This document shows, one piece after another, positions 31,542 to 40,493 of a DNA stretch of 40,496 nt. Every line of letters begins with the position of its first letter. Positions within the stretch are counted from its first letter, which is position 1. The stretch is from positions 1 to 40,496 of the forward strand of contig NZ_CADCWT010000018.1 in the NCBI RefSeq assembly GCF_902806485.1. Direction: 5' to 3'. The stretch comes from Candidatus Frankia alpina (GTDB taxonomy: Bacteria; Actinomycetota; Actinomycetes; Frankiales; Frankiaceae). The notes under the pieces were generated by a model that was given only the letters and a program-made list of their open reading frames with translations, made no database searches and was not told the DNA's origin. The position numbers and the translations under genes are program-made.

Positions 31542-32778
31542 TAGCCTCCGGCGACCCAGCTCCCTCACCCGGTCCGCACCTCCCCTCGACGAACCGGCCC
31601 GGGTCCTGTTCTTGTGCAACTCCCGCGGGCTCGGCGGCGGGATCGAGCGCTACCTGACGGCGGTCGAGGAGACGCTGCGGGCCGGCGGAGCTGATCTTCT
31701 TCGGGTGGACATGCTCGAGCCGGGGATCGGGCTGACCCCAGCGAACCGGGCACGCTTCGCGCTGCGCGCGCTCAGTACCGCGCGCCGCTTCGGCCATGCC
31801 GACAGCGTCATCACCGGACACGCCAACCTCATCCCCGTCGCGGCGGCCGCCGTCCGGCTGACCCGTGCCCGACTCGGTCCCGTCCTGTTCTACGGCACCG
31901 ATATCTGGAGCATGCGGCGAACGGATCGGGCGATTCTGCGCGCCGACCCGATCCTGCGCCCGGTCACGATCAGTTCCTACAGCGCCGGCGCGCTGTCGAC
32001 AGTGGGCGCGGCCCCCATCCTGCCGCCCGGCATCTCCCCCACCTGGCGGGCCACCCTGCTGGCCGAGGCGAGCCGCCGCCGGCCGTTGCCTCCCGTGCCG
32101 ACCATCCTGAGTGTGTTCCGGCTCGGTGACTGGGCGGGCAAGGGTGCGGCGGTGCTGCTGGAGGCGGTGCAGTCCGTGCGGGCCACCCTCGGCCCGGTGC
32201 GGTTGGTGCTCGCCGGGCGGGGCCCGGCCCCGGGGGCGCTGCACGAGCTCGTTTCCACCCATCCCGACACCGAGTTGCACGAGTCCCCGACCGACAAGGA
32301 CCTCGCCCGGCTCTACGCGACCGCCGACCTGTTCGCCCTGTGCACCCGCACCCTGCCGCGCGGTCCACACGCCAGTGGCGAGGGCTACGGCATCGTGCTG
32401 CTGGAGGCCCAGCTCGCCGGGTGCGCCGTGGTCGGGCCCGCCTCGGGCGGCAGCCACGACGCATACCAGGAGGGCGTGACGGGGCAGACGCCGGTGGACG
32501 AATCGGCCCAGATGCTGGAAATCGTCCTGCGCGGCATGCTGGCGGATCGGGCCCGACTCGCCCGCACCGGCAGACGCGCCGCCGAATGGGCCGAGGCCGC
32601 CACTCGGCCCGGGGACTACACCCGCTCGGTCTTCACCACCCTCGCCGGACGGCTGCCCCCGACCGGACACGACTCCTCCACCGACGCCCACCAGAGCATC
32701 CCGAACCAGCCGTCGGGGACGGGCGCCCGGCGGGGTGGAGTACGGCCCGGCGCCCCGACAGACCTGGGAGCATCATGA
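31537..32778 (+). CDS. Family 4 glycosyltransferase
   Basis: The 413-residue GT-B enzyme has VLFLCNSRGLGGGIERYL (GGxE-type N-terminal acceptor loop). The C-terminal domain has ILSVFRLGDWAGKGAAVLLE, LVLAGRGPAPGAL, LYATADLFALC, ASGEGYGIVLLEAQLAGCAV and ASGGSHDAYQEGVTG, the complete EX7E-type nucleotide-sugar site. It adds a sugar to the repeat unit. GTG 31537 is the only possible start ahead of the fold and has no ribosome-binding sequence, but a TAATAT -10 ends 8 bp before it, so a leaderless mRNA is likely. The C-terminal 50 residues are low-complexity. Its stop overlaps the next ATG (ATGA). Confidence 0.86.
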   Translation: MNSLRRPSSLTRSAPPLDEPARVLFLCNSRGLGGGIERYLTAVEETLRAGGADLLRVDMLEPGIGLTPANRARFALRALSTARRFGHADSVITGHANLIPVAAAAVRLTRARLGPVLFYGTDIWSMRRTDRAILRADPILRPVTISSYSAGALSTVGAAPILPPGISPTWRATLLAEASRRRPLPPVPTILSVFRLGDWAGKGAAVLLEAVQSVRATLGPVRLVLAGRGPAPGALHELVSTHPDTELHESPTDKDLARLYATADLFALCTRTLPRGPHASGEGYGIVLLEAQLAGCAVVGPASGGSHDAYQEGVTGQTPVDESAQMLEIVLRGMLADRARLARTGRRAAEWAEAATRPGDYTRSVFTTLAGRLPPTGHDSSTDAHQSIPNQPSGTGARRGGVRPGAPTDLGAS

Positions 32779-33794
32779 GGATCCTCGTCGACTGCGCCGG
32801 CGCGCAGATGGGTGGAGCGAAGCGGCTGCTCAACGAGTTCGATCGTTACCTGCGGGAGTGTCGCTCCGCGCAGCTCCTGGTGATCGGCCGGGACCGGGCG
32901 CTGACCGCGCCGTGGCTGCTGCGCCGCGAGGTCACGACCGGCCGCTTCGATCGGGCGGTGGCCCTGAACAATGTGAGCCACCTGATCGCCGGGGACGAGC
33001 GCCACGTGCTGGTGCACGGAGCGCAGCACTTCCTCCGCCTCGACGAGGCGCGGGCCTTCGGCCGGCGGATCAAACCGTCCGTCCACGCGCAGGCGCCCGT
33101 GGTGCGCACCGCGCTGCGCCGGGCCGATCTGATCTTCGTCCCGTCGTCGAGTATGGCGGAACGGGTCGTCCACCTCGTGCCGTCGGTACGCGACCGGATT
33201 GTTGTCGCGTTCAACCCCGTCACCCCGCCTGACGCCACCGAGGGTGGTGGCCAGGGAAGCGCGCGCGACCGGGACGACCATGACAGCCCATCGACCACCA
33301 TCCTCTGTCCCATCCTGTTCAGTCCCTACAAGCGGATGGCCGACCATCTGCGCATCGCCCTCGATGCTCTCGACCTGCTGGCGGGCCGACCACACGATGT
33401 CGAGGCCGTTCTCGCGGTCACCGAAGCGGCCGACCACCCCGAGGCGCGCCCGCTGGCGGGCCATCCCCGACTGCGCTTCATCGGGCAGCAGCCCCCGGCC
33501 GCGATCATGTCCATGATCGCCCGCAGCAGCGCCGTCTATTTCCCCTCCGAATTCGAGTCGTTCGGATACCCTCTGGCCGAAGGCCGGGTGATGGGAGTGC
33601 CGGTGATCGCTGCGGACTCCCCGCATAACCGCGAGATCGCCGGCGCCGCCCTGATGCCCTATCAGCGGGAGGAGCCCGACGAGGTCGCCATCGCGATGAT
33701 CAACGCGCTGACCGCCGAGGTGAAGCCGTACCGGAGCGGATTGTTCGACCGAGGCCCCTACTTCGACCGGCTGCTGGGACTCAGGTCGGGCTGA
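32775..33794 (+). CDS. GT-B glycosyltransferase
   Basis: The 339-residue protein begins MRILVDCAGAQMGGAKRLLN (GGA-type N-terminal loop), continues with VLVHGAQHFLRLDE and IFVPSSSMAERV, and has ILCPILFSPYKRMADHLRIA at the start of the second domain. The donor-site region reads YFPSEFESFGYPLAEGRVMG then VPVIAADSPHNREI, a group 1/GT4 pattern with ESFGxPLxE. It would add a sugar to the repeat unit. ATG 32775 overlaps the stop of the preceding GT gene, with GGGAG 4 nt upstream. The last 14 bp overlap the 3' end of the convergent methyltransferase gene. Confidence 0.82.
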   Translation: MRILVDCAGAQMGGAKRLLNEFDRYLRECRSAQLLVIGRDRALTAPWLLRREVTTGRFDRAVALNNVSHLIAGDERHVLVHGAQHFLRLDEARAFGRRIKPSVHAQAPVVRTALRRADLIFVPSSSMAERVVHLVPSVRDRIVVAFNPVTPPDATEGGGQGSARDRDDHDSPSTTILCPILFSPYKRMADHLRIALDALDLLAGRPHDVEAVLAVTEAADHPEARPLAGHPRLRFIGQQPPAAIMSMIARSSAVYFPSEFESFGYPLAEGRVMGVPVIAADSPHNREIAGAALMPYQREEPDEVAIAMINALTAEVKPYRSGLFDRGPYFDRLLGLRSG

Positions 33795-34743
33795 GCTCCG
33801 CCGGGTCCGCCTGCTCCGCGGCGGGCCCCCCGGGACTGGGCGGGTACGAGGCTGGGCGGGTACGAGGCTGGGCGGGTACTGAGCCGGCGGCCCGCTTCCC
33901 ATGCGCGAGAGCATCACCGCTGAGGGCGACGTCCATCCGGCGGGCGAGAAGCAGGTGCTGGCGGGCCACGTCGTCGTCAACGTCGACCACCGTCGCCATC
34001 GGGACGAGTTCCAGCTCGCCGAAACCCGCCGCCGCCGCCAGGCCCCGCACCTGCTCCGCGGTCCGACCGAAGCAGTTGAGCCCGAAACGGAACTTGACCC
34101 GCCCGACGAGCCCCCGGTCGGCGCGCCACTGCGCCTCCGTCCGCCACTGCGGATCGTCCACCACGACGTGGAGGATGAGCAGACCGCCCGGACGCAGAGC
34201 GGCATGCCAGTCCCGCAGCGCCCGCGCGAACACCTCGTCGGTGAGGTGCTGCACCACCGCGAACGAGTAGACGACGTCGACGTCACGCCGGGTCCGGGTG
34301 AACTCGTCGACCGTGCGGTACTCCAGGTTCGGGGCCGGATTGAGGATCCGGGCACACGCGAGCACTCCCCGCGACACATCGACTGCGGTAACCGAGTGAA
34401 CCCGCGGCGCTACAGCTGCGGCAAGGTAGCCGGGGCCGCAACCGACGTCCAGGACGTCGTCGTCCGGGTGCAGGTAACGGACGAGAACCTCGTCAGCGAG
34501 CACCTGCCGGGTCTGGCGGTTACGTTCCGCCTCGCTGTGCCGGATACGCTGACCCGGAGCGAAGTAGTGCGGGCTCAGCGCCAGCAGCCGCAGCGCTGCG
34601 TCCGTCCGCAGGCGCTGAGGCGTCGCGGCCAGCACCACCGGGACCCAACGGGCACCCAGGAAGTTCTGCTCACCGGCGGAAGCCGCCGTGATGGCCACCA
34701 GCCGGCGCACATGCTGACCGGTGGCGGATCTGCTGCCAGCCAT
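33781..34743 (-). CDS. Class I SAM-dependent methyltransferase
   Basis: The 320-residue product has VLDVGCGPGYLAAAVAPRV (SAM motif), TAVDVSRGVLACA, YSFAVVQHLTDEVFARALRD and ALRPGGLLILHVVVDD, a complete Methyltransf_11/25 set. The acceptor is unknown. ATG 34743 has GAGAGGA 8 nt upstream; in-frame ATGs at 34767 and 34776 lack ribosome sites, and 34776 falls within the predicted -10. A TTGACC-17-TACTCT promoter lies just upstream. The C-terminal tail of about 40 residues is Pro/Arg-rich and contains the 16-bp tandem repeat (33838-33879). The gene ends inside the convergent glycosyltransferase gene. This is the last gene of the glycan locus before rpoD. Confidence 0.83.
   Translation of the reverse strand: MAGSRSATGQHVRRLVAITAASAGEQNFLGARWVPVVLAATPQRLRTDAALRLLALSPHYFAPGQRIRHSEAERNRQTRQVLADEVLVRYLHPDDDVLDVGCGPGYLAAAVAPRVHSVTAVDVSRGVLACARILNPAPNLEYRTVDEFTRTRRDVDVVYSFAVVQHLTDEVFARALRDWHAALRPGGLLILHVVVDDPQWRTEAQWRADRGLVGRVKFRFGLNCFGRTAEQVRGLAAAAGFGELELVPMATVVDVDDDVARQHLLLARRMDVALSGDALAHGKRAAGSVPAQPRTRPASYPPSPGGPAAEQADPAELSPT
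33838..33879 (-). repeat. 16-bp tandem repeat, 2.6 copies
   Basis: GGGCGGGTACGAGGCT occurs at 33838-33853 and 33854-33869, then its first 10 bases at 33870-33879. Since 16 is not a multiple of three, a copy change would shift the reading frame of the methyltransferase C-terminus. Confidence 0.9.
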
Positions 34744-34775
34744 GCCTGTCGTCCTCTCGGCCGTCATTTTGGCCA

Positions 34776-34804
34776 AGAGTAGCTAGGGCATCACTTACGG
34801 TCAA
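34776..34804 (-). promoter_or_regulatory. Promoter of the methyltransferase gene
   Basis: On the minus strand TTGACC (34804-34799) and TACTCT (34781-34776) are exactly 17 bp apart, 33 bp before ATG 34743. The spacer contains GTGATGCC, shared with 28415-28422. CGGTCAACGACCG (34798-34810) could also form a small hairpin after rpoD. Confidence 0.55.
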
Positions 34805-34830
34805 CGACCGGAGATGGGTGCCTCGTGCGT

Positions 34831-36009
34831 CTACTCCAGGTAGTCGCGGAGCTTCTGCGAGCGAGACGGGTGACGGAGCTTCGACAGCGTCTTGGACTCG
34901 ATCTGCCGGATGCGCTCGCGGGTGACGCCGAACTCACGCCCGACCTCCTCCAGCGTGCGCGGATGGCCGTCGGTGAGCCCGAAGCGCAGCTGGATGACCT
35001 TCTTCTCCCGGTCGGAGAGCGTGTGCAGGACCGAGTCGAGCTGCTCCTGGAGGAGGATGAAGCTGGCCGCGTCGACCGGGACGACGGCGTCGCAGTCCTC
35101 GATGAAGTCACCGAGGTGGGAATCCTCCTCCTCACCGATGGGCGTCTCCAGCGAGACCGGCTCCTGGGAGACCTTGAGGATCTCCCGGACCTTGTCCGGG
35201 GTGAGATCCATCTCCTTGGCGATCTCCTCCGGGCTCGGCTCGCGGCCGAGGTCCTGCAGGAGCTGCCGCTGGATGCGGATCAGCTTGTTGATGGTCTCGA
35301 CCATGTGCACCGGGATGCGGATCGTGCGCGCCTGGTCGGCGATGGCGCGGGTGATCGCCTGCCGGATCCACCAGGTGGCGTAGGTCGAGAACTTGTAGCC
35401 CTTGGTGTAGTCGAACTTCTCGACCGCGCGGATCAGGCCGAGGTTGCCCTCCTGGATGAGGTCCAGGAACAGCATGCCGCGACCGACGTAGCGCTTGGCG
35501 ATCGAGACGACAAGGCGCAGGTTCGCCTCGACCAGCTTGCGCTTGGCGATCTGCCCGTCGCGCTCGATGGCCTCGAGATCCCGCCGCATCTGCGGGGAGG
35601 TCTTCTTCGTCGCCACCGCGAGCTTCTCGGAGGCAAACAGGCCGGCCTCGATCCGCTTGGCGAGGTCGACCTCCTCCTCGGCGGTGAGCAGCGGGACCTT
35701 GCCGATCTCCTTGAGGTACATGCGTACCGGGTCGGAGGTCGGTGCCTTGAGGGCGAGCTCCTCCTCCTCTCGGCGGCGTCGGGCGAGCAGGTCCGCCTCG
35801 TCGGGGTTCTCACCCCCTGCCTCAAGAACCTCGATGCCCTCGTCGTTGAGCACCTGCAGCACCGTCTCGGCCTGCTCCGGGGGCAGCTCCGCCGCCTGGA
35901 TCGCGACCGTGACATCCTCGGTGGTGAGGAAACCGATCTCCTTGCCCCGGGTGATGAGGTCCTTGACCTCGTCCACCTGGGCTTCGCGGGGTAGGACGGT
36001 AGGACTCAT
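34831..36009 (-). CDS. rpoD: RNA polymerase principal sigma factor (RpoD/SigA/HrdB)
   Basis: The 392-residue primary sigma factor directs housekeeping transcription. Regions in order: a short region 1.1-like start ([20 protein letters not shown], about residues 13-32); region 1.2 ([20 protein letters not shown]); region 2 ([59 protein letters not shown]); region 3 ([29 protein letters not shown]); and region 4.2 ([20 protein letters not shown]). It ends [20 protein letters not shown] 36009 is the conventional start; a GTG at 36060 would overlap dnaG and add 17 unlikely residues. Spacing to AAGGAAG is long (about 17 nt), so the start is not certain. It lies 40 bp after dnaG, a conserved macromolecular-synthesis arrangement. 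Confidence 0.95.
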   Translation of the reverse strand: MSPTVLPREAQVDEVKDLITRGKEIGFLTTEDVTVAIQAAELPPEQAETVLQVLNDEGIEVLEAGGENPDEADLLARRRREEEELALKAPTSDPVRMYLKEIGKVPLLTAEEEVDLAKRIEAGLFASEKLAVATKKTSPQMRRDLEAIERDGQIAKRKLVEANLRLVVSIAKRYVGRGMLFLDLIQEGNLGLIRAVEKFDYTKGYKFSTYATWWIRQAITRAIADQARTIRIPVHMVETINKLIRIQRQLLQDLGREPSPEEIAKEMDLTPDKVREILKVSQEPVSLETPIGEEEDSHLGDFIEDCDAVVPVDAASFILLQEQLDSVLHTLSDREKKVIQLRFGLTDGHPRTLEEVGREFGVTRERIRQIESKTLSKLRHPSRSQKLRDYLE

Positions 36010-36049
36010 GGGCGGAATCTCGTCACTTCCTTCTCGGGATCGACCCAGG

Positions 36050-37942
36050 TTACGCGGCACCTACGCCCCGCTCCCGGAGTTGATGCTTGTGCTGTTCCAA
36101 AGCGATCAGCTCACCGTAGACACGGTTGAAGGCCTCGGCGTCGGCCACCGGGTTGAGCCGCTGCACCCGCGACTTCAGGTCGGTGATCCGACGTGTCACA
36201 TGCAACTCCTGTACGCGTGACATCTGTTCGTCGACATAACGATCATCCACATCGTGGTCGCAGAGCACCCTTTCCACGGCGAGGGCGGTGACGGAACGTC
36301 GCAGCCCCTCTTCCGTCGCCGCCGCGGACAGCTCCGTCACCCACGCGGCGACGTCGCCGGTCCTCGCCAGCCCCCCACCCACCCCACCCAAACCCGCTAT
36401 GAGCTCGCGGACGGCACGGTGCGCGGGAACAGTGAACATCTCCGGGGCCAGCGTGTCGAACATCGGCCCTACAAGTCCCGGAAACTGGACCGCGAGTTTG
36501 AGCGCCTCACGCTCCACGATCACGACCGGATCGGTTGCGGCGGGCTCCCGACGGCCCGCGGCCGACGCGACGGACGCGGAGTGGCCGCCGCCGGCCTGCT
36601 GCGCCCGGTGCTCGGCGACCCGGCGCGCCACGAACCTCTCGTCGAGGAAGCCCAGCCAGCGGTCCAGGTTCACCGCGTAGCCGTGGCGCAGGCCGGCATC
36701 CTTGATCCTGTTGATCAACGGTGCGGCGGCGTCCAGGGCGGCGAGGCGGCCCTCGGTGGTGTCGAGGTTGTAGCGGCCGAGAACCTCACGGATCGCGAAC
36801 TCCACGAGCGGGACGCGCCGCGCGATCAGCTCGCGCACCGCGGCGTCCCCACCGCGCATCCACAGCTCGCACGGGTCGAGCCCGGCGGGTTCCACCGCGA
36901 CGAATGTCTGGGTGGCGAAGCGCTCCTCGTGCTCGAAGGCCCGCAGGGCCGCCTTCTGACCGGCGGTATCACCGTCAAAGGTGAAGATCACTTCGCCGTG
37001 GCGCTCGTCGGAGTCCATGAGCAGCCGGCGCACGACGGCGACGTGCTCCGGGCCGAAGGCGGTGCCACAGGTCGCCACCGCGGTGGTGACCCCGGCGAGG
37101 TGGCAGGCCATCACATCGGTGTAGCCTTCGACCACCACGACCTGGTAACGCCGAGCGATGTCGCGGCGGGCCAGCTCCGCCCCGTAGAGCAGGCTCGCCT
37201 TCTTGAACAGCGGCGTCTCGGGCGTGTTGAGATACTTGGGACCGGCGCCCGGCGTGTCGTCCTCGGCGAGGCGGCGCCCGCCGAAGCCGACCACCTCACC
37301 GGCGAGGTCGCGGATCGGCCACATGAGCCGGTGATGGAATCGATCGATCAGGCCCCCGCGGGATCCCTGTTTGGACAGCCCCCCGAGCACGAGTTCCTCG
37401 CCGGTGAAGCGGCGCGACAGCAGATGGCGGGTGAGCGCGTCCCAGCCGGTCGGGGCGTAGCCGACGCCGAAGCGCTGGGCCGCGGTGAGGTCGAAGCCGC
37501 GGGCGGTGAGGAAGTCCCAGCCGGCCCGGGCCGAGGGATGGCCGCCGAGTTGCTCGGCGTAGAACTCGGCCGCGATCCGGTGCGCCTCCAGCAACCGCTG
37601 GCGCTGGCTGGACACGGTCCGGTCGGTGGTGCCACCGCCTTCGAAGGTCAGCGTGACCCCGGCGCGGCGGGCCAGCCGCTCGGCGGCCTCCCGGAAGCTC
37701 AGCCCGTCGATCTCGCGGACGAAGGAGTAGACGTCGCCGCCCTGCTGGCAGCCGAAGCAGTGGAACAGACCGGTGGTCACGTTGACGTAGAAGGAGGGTG
37801 ACTTCTCCTCGTGGAACGGGCAAAGCCCGACCAGCTCATTGCGCCCTGCCGGGCGAAGCTGGACGTGTTCGGAGACGACGCCCGCGATCAGCGAGCGCTC
37901 CCGGACCAGGGCGACGTCGGCGTCACGGATTCGTCCGGCCAC
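36050..37942 (-). CDS. dnaG: DNA primase
   Basis: The 630-residue DnaG synthesises RNA primers at the replication fork. The N-terminal zinc-binding domain has C41, H44, C62 and C65 ([10 protein letters not shown]...[11 protein letters not shown]). The catalytic core shows [37 protein letters not shown] and the TOPRIM motifs [11 protein letters not shown] and [14 protein letters not shown]. The DnaB-binding C-terminal domain follows. GTG 37942 has GGAGGG about 4-5 nt upstream and gives the normal short lead-in to the zinc finger. The frame stays open to 38176, but that part has no DnaG features. It follows dgt by 461 bp of hairpin-containing DNA and precedes rpoD. Confidence 0.95.
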   Translation of the reverse strand: MAGRIRDADVALVRERSLIAGVVSEHVQLRPAGRNELVGLCPFHEEKSPSFYVNVTTGLFHCFGCQQGGDVYSFVREIDGLSFREAAERLARRAGVTLTFEGGGTTDRTVSSQRQRLLEAHRIAAEFYAEQLGGHPSARAGWDFLTARGFDLTAAQRFGVGYAPTGWDALTRHLLSRRFTGEELVLGGLSKQGSRGGLIDRFHHRLMWPIRDLAGEVVGFGGRRLAEDDTPGAGPKYLNTPETPLFKKASLLYGAELARRDIARRYQVVVVEGYTDVMACHLAGVTTAVATCGTAFGPEHVAVVRRLLMDSDERHGEVIFTFDGDTAGQKAALRAFEHEERFATQTFVAVEPAGLDPCELWMRGGDAAVRELIARRVPLVEFAIREVLGRYNLDTTEGRLAALDAAAPLINRIKDAGLRHGYAVNLDRWLGFLDERFVARRVAEHRAQQAGGGHSASVASAAGRREPAATDPVVIVEREALKLAVQFPGLVGPMFDTLAPEMFTVPAHRAVRELIAGLGGVGGGLARTGDVAAWVTELSAAATEEGLRRSVTALAVERVLCDHDVDDRYVDEQMSRVQELHVTRRITDLKSRVQRLNPVADAEAFNRVYGELIALEQHKHQLRERGVGAA

Positions 37943-38121
37943 CCGCCCCTCCCCTCGTCCGTGTCGGGCGAGAGGTACCTCGCCCGGGGCAGAACGCCCG
38001 CCAGTAGTGCGCCATCCCATCGCCGCGGAACCGATCGCCACCGCGCCGGCACCGGACCCCCGGCCGATGTCGGCGGCGACGGCGGACACGGCGCCGCTCG
38101 CATCGGTCCTACCGGTGCGAT

Positions 38122-38148
38122 GGTACGTGTCGTAAGCACGACAGTACC
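38122..38148. other. Imperfect hairpin in the dnaG upstream region
   Basis: GGTAC-G-TGTCGT pairs with ACGACA-GTACC around an AAGC loop: 11 pairs with one bulged G. It is 180 bp upstream of the dnaG start and may be a leader structure, an operator or part of a terminator. Confidence 0.5.
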
Positions 38149-38276
38149 GATCATGCCACGTGAATGTTGAGGACAATGGCCGCCACCTGCATACCTGTGC
38201 GGAAGATCGGCCCCGTGGCCGGCCGCGGCGGCCCTCCCTACGGCGGGGGATGCACCCCTACCCCCTGCGGGGACGG

Positions 38277-38304
38277 CGTCGCTCCCCCGGTCGGGGGAGC
38301 GACG
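38277..38304. terminator. Perfect 12-bp GC-rich hairpin downstream of dgt
   Basis: CGTCGCTCCCCC and GGGGGAGCGACG pair perfectly around a GGTC loop, 100 bp after the dgt stop. There is no U tract, as is common for actinobacterial terminators. It probably ends dgt transcription. Confidence 0.55.
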
Positions 38305-38403
38305 ATCACCCATCGGAGGGACCCAGGGCCACCCCGCGGCGCGCGCCAGCCGGGGCGGCGCCGCCCGCACCCGCCGCGGACTGTCGCCGACCGGCGTACG
38401 GGC

Positions 38404-39663
38404 TCAGAGCACACGATGCACCGGCCGTCCGCTCAGCGCGGCGTGACGCCGCCCGGCACTCGCGTCCGTCAGGCGGGCCACCTGGTCGACGACCACCCGC
38501 AGCCGGGCGGCGTCGTCCGGTGCCGCTCCGAAACAGGCGCGCAACGACGGGTCCAATGACCGCGGCGCGCCGCGCAGCAACAGTTCCACCAGTTCGGCGA
38601 CGACCTCCCGCTGCCGGGCCTGCCGGGTCCGCGCGCCCGGCCGCTCCATGACGTACCACGCGGTGACCCCCTTGAGGGCGGCGCACTCGGCCACCGTGGC
38701 GGGATCCACCGTCAGGTCCGCGCCGTAGCGCCACAGCGGCCCGGTGGGATGGCGTTCCCGGGTGGAACGCACCGCCGCGCGGGAGAACCGTGCGATCAGC
38801 TCGCTCGTCATCGCCCGCAGCGCCGCCTGGCCGCGAGCCGACGTGATCTCCGAGCGGATCCACCAGGGCTGGGCACACAGCGTGTCCAGGGCCGCCGACA
38901 CCGCCGCCGCCGAGACGCCGTAGCGCCGCGCGGTGACGGCGGTCAGCTCCTCGCGGTGCCCCGGGTCGTCGAGCGCGGCAAGCTCGATGTGCCCGCCCAC
39001 GACCCCGTCCTCGAGATCGTGGACCGAGTAGGCGACGTCGTCGGCCCAGTCCATGATCTGGGTCTCGAAGCACCGCCGCCCCGGCGGCGCACCCTCGCGC
39101 ACCCACTCCAGCATGGGCAGGTCGTCGTCGTAGGCGCCAAACTTCCCCGCATGCTCTGGCGGGGCGTACCGGCGCGCCCAGGGGTACTTGGTCGCGGCGT
39201 CCAGGCTCGCCCGCGTCAGGTTCAGCCCCGCGCTGCGCCCCTCCTCGTCAACGATCTTGACTTCCAGTCTCGTCAGCTCCCGCAGGCTCTGTGCGTTGCC
39301 CTCGAACCCGCCGCAGGCTGCCGCCGCCTCGTCCAGCGCCAGCTCACCGTTGTGCCCGAAAGGGGGATGCCCGAGGTCGTGGGCGAGACACGCCGCATCG
39401 ACGAGGTCCGCATCGGCTCCCAGCTCCGCCGCGAGTTCCCGCCCCACCTGGGCGGTCTCGAGCGAATGGGTGAGCCGAGTACGCGGGAAATCGTCGTCGA
39501 GCGGGCCTACGACCTGCGTCTTTCCCGCCAGCCGGCGCAGCGCGCTGGAGTGCAGCACCCGAGCCCGGTCCCGTACGAACGGGGCCCGTGGCACAGGTGT
39601 AGCCTTCGGGCGTTCCGAGACCCGACGGACTGTATCCGAAGCGTCATACCACTCACCGACCAC
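38404..39663 (-). CDS. dgt: dGTP triphosphohydrolase-family (HD domain) protein
   Basis: The 419-residue HD-superfamily enzyme cleaves dNTPs to nucleoside plus triphosphate. It shows the family sequence RDRARVLHSSALRRLAGKTQ, DDDFPRTRLTHSLETAQVGR (first metal His), the HD motif CLAHDLGHPPFGHNGE, and the last metal Asp in QIMDWADDVAYSVHDLEDG. Start: GTG 39663 gives VVGEWYDASDTVRRVSER, matching the usual short lead-in. It has no ribosome site, but TACGCT lies 7 nt upstream on the minus strand, so a leaderless mRNA is possible. An in-frame start at 39729 is less likely. The order dgt-dnaG-rpoD on one strand fits actinobacterial core genomes. Confidence 0.9.
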   Translation of the reverse strand: MVGEWYDASDTVRRVSERPKATPVPRAPFVRDRARVLHSSALRRLAGKTQVVGPLDDDFPRTRLTHSLETAQVGRELAAELGADADLVDAACLAHDLGHPPFGHNGELALDEAAAACGGFEGNAQSLRELTRLEVKIVDEEGRSAGLNLTRASLDAATKYPWARRYAPPEHAGKFGAYDDDLPMLEWVREGAPPGRRCFETQIMDWADDVAYSVHDLEDGVVGGHIELAALDDPGHREELTAVTARRYGVSAAAVSAALDTLCAQPWWIRSEITSARGQAALRAMTSELIARFSRAAVRSTRERHPTGPLWRYGADLTVDPATVAECAALKGVTAWYVMERPGARTRQARQREVVAELVELLLRGAPRSLDPSLRACFGAAPDDAARLRVVVDQVARLTDASAGRRHAALSGRPVHRVL

Positions 39664-39757
39664 GAGGTTGAGCGTATCGGCGCGATTCGGGGACCTTGGC
39701 CGATCGCAGCGACGATACTTTGTGCGCACCCTTCACCAATCGGCCCGGAGGCCCGCC

Positions 39758-39913
39758 GTGGACAAGATCATTAAGTATGGCGCGATCGCGTTCGTCATCT
39801 TTTTCGTGGTGACCGCACCAAACAGCGCCGCCAGTATCATCGACCGTGTGTTCGGCTGGCTGCAGTCATGGGCCGACGGGGTGTCCACGTTCGTCACCGA
39901 CACCGCCCTGTAA
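39758..39913 (+). CDS. Small membrane protein (51 aa), function unknown
   Basis: From GTG 39758 the product reads VDKIIKYGAIAFVIFFVVTA then PNSAASIIDRVFGWLQSWAD and a short polar end. It has one membrane span near the N-terminus followed by an amphipathic helix. GGAGG lies 6 nt before the GTG, an excellent ribosome site, which supports real coding. It is transcribed divergently from dgt and precedes the PH-domain gene by 40 bp, probably in one operon. I do not recognise a family. Confidence 0.7.
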   Translation: MDKIIKYGAIAFVIFFVVTAPNSAASIIDRVFGWLQSWADGVSTFVTDTAL

Positions 39914-39953
39914 TGCCAGCCCAGGCGGCCCTGATGTCTGGGACACTACGGGC

Positions 39954-40493
39954 GTGGTGAGACTTCAGCTCCCGGATCCGGCCCAGCGCGACACCAAGTA
40001 CCTGGCGTCGCAGGAACGTCTGGTCATGATGGTGCGGCTGCACTGGGCCATCCTGCTTCCCGTCCTCCTCCAGACCCTGGGTGCGGTGTTGCTCGCCCTG
40101 GCGGCGAACGTCCTGTTCGCCACGCAGGACGTCGACGCGGGCTTCATCACCACACTGTTGTGGTACTTCGCGCTCTTCATGATCTTGCGGATGCTCTGGA
40201 AGGTCGCCGACTGGCAGTTCGATCATCTAATGATCACCGACAAGCGGCTGCTGAAAGTTTCGGGGATCTTCTTCCGTAAAGTCCAGACAATGCCGCTGTC
40301 CAAGATCACGGATCTGACCTACAACCGGGATCCGTTGGGGCGGCTGCTCGGCTACGGCGAGTTTGTGGTCGAGTCCGCCGGGCAGGACCAGGCCCTATCC
40401 AAGATCCGGTTTCTGCCACGGCCTGACCGGCTCTACCTCACCCTGGTCGACATGACCTTCGGTGGGGCGCCTTCCCCCGCCGGCGACGACTAG
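39954..40493 (+). CDS. PH-domain (bPH2/YdbS-like) membrane protein
   Basis: The 179-residue protein has two hydrophobic segments (HWAILLPVLLQTLGAVLLAL and ITTLLWYFALFMILRMLWKV) followed by a bacterial PH domain: DHLMITDKRLLKVSGIFFRK, VQTMPLSKITDLTYNRDPLG, RLLGYGEFVVESAGQDQALS, KIRFLPRPDRLYLTLVDM. This is the common plan of bacterial PH-domain membrane proteins of unknown role. The start is GTG 39954 or 39957; neither has a clear ribosome site, so translation may be leaderless or coupled to the small gene upstream. The stop lies 3 bp before the window edge. Confidence 0.82.
   Translation: MVRLQLPDPAQRDTKYLASQERLVMMVRLHWAILLPVLLQTLGAVLLALAANVLFATQDVDAGFITTLLWYFALFMILRMLWKVADWQFDHLMITDKRLLKVSGIFFRKVQTMPLSKITDLTYNRDPLGRLLGYGEFVVESAGQDQALSKIRFLPRPDRLYLTLVDMTFGGAPSPAGDD

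Larger units (their letters stand above)
37943..38403. other. 461-bp dgt-dnaG spacer with two hairpins
   Basis: No gene is supported here; the dnaG frame is open through part of it without family features. It contains the hairpins at 38122-38148 and 38277-38304 and presumably the dnaG promoter. Confidence 0.5.

Noticed and set aside
36254..37801. 515-codon plus-strand open frame
   Set aside because: It is antisense to dnaG, whose motifs are complete; a similar frame opposite rpoD (34825-35994) is rejected for the same reason.
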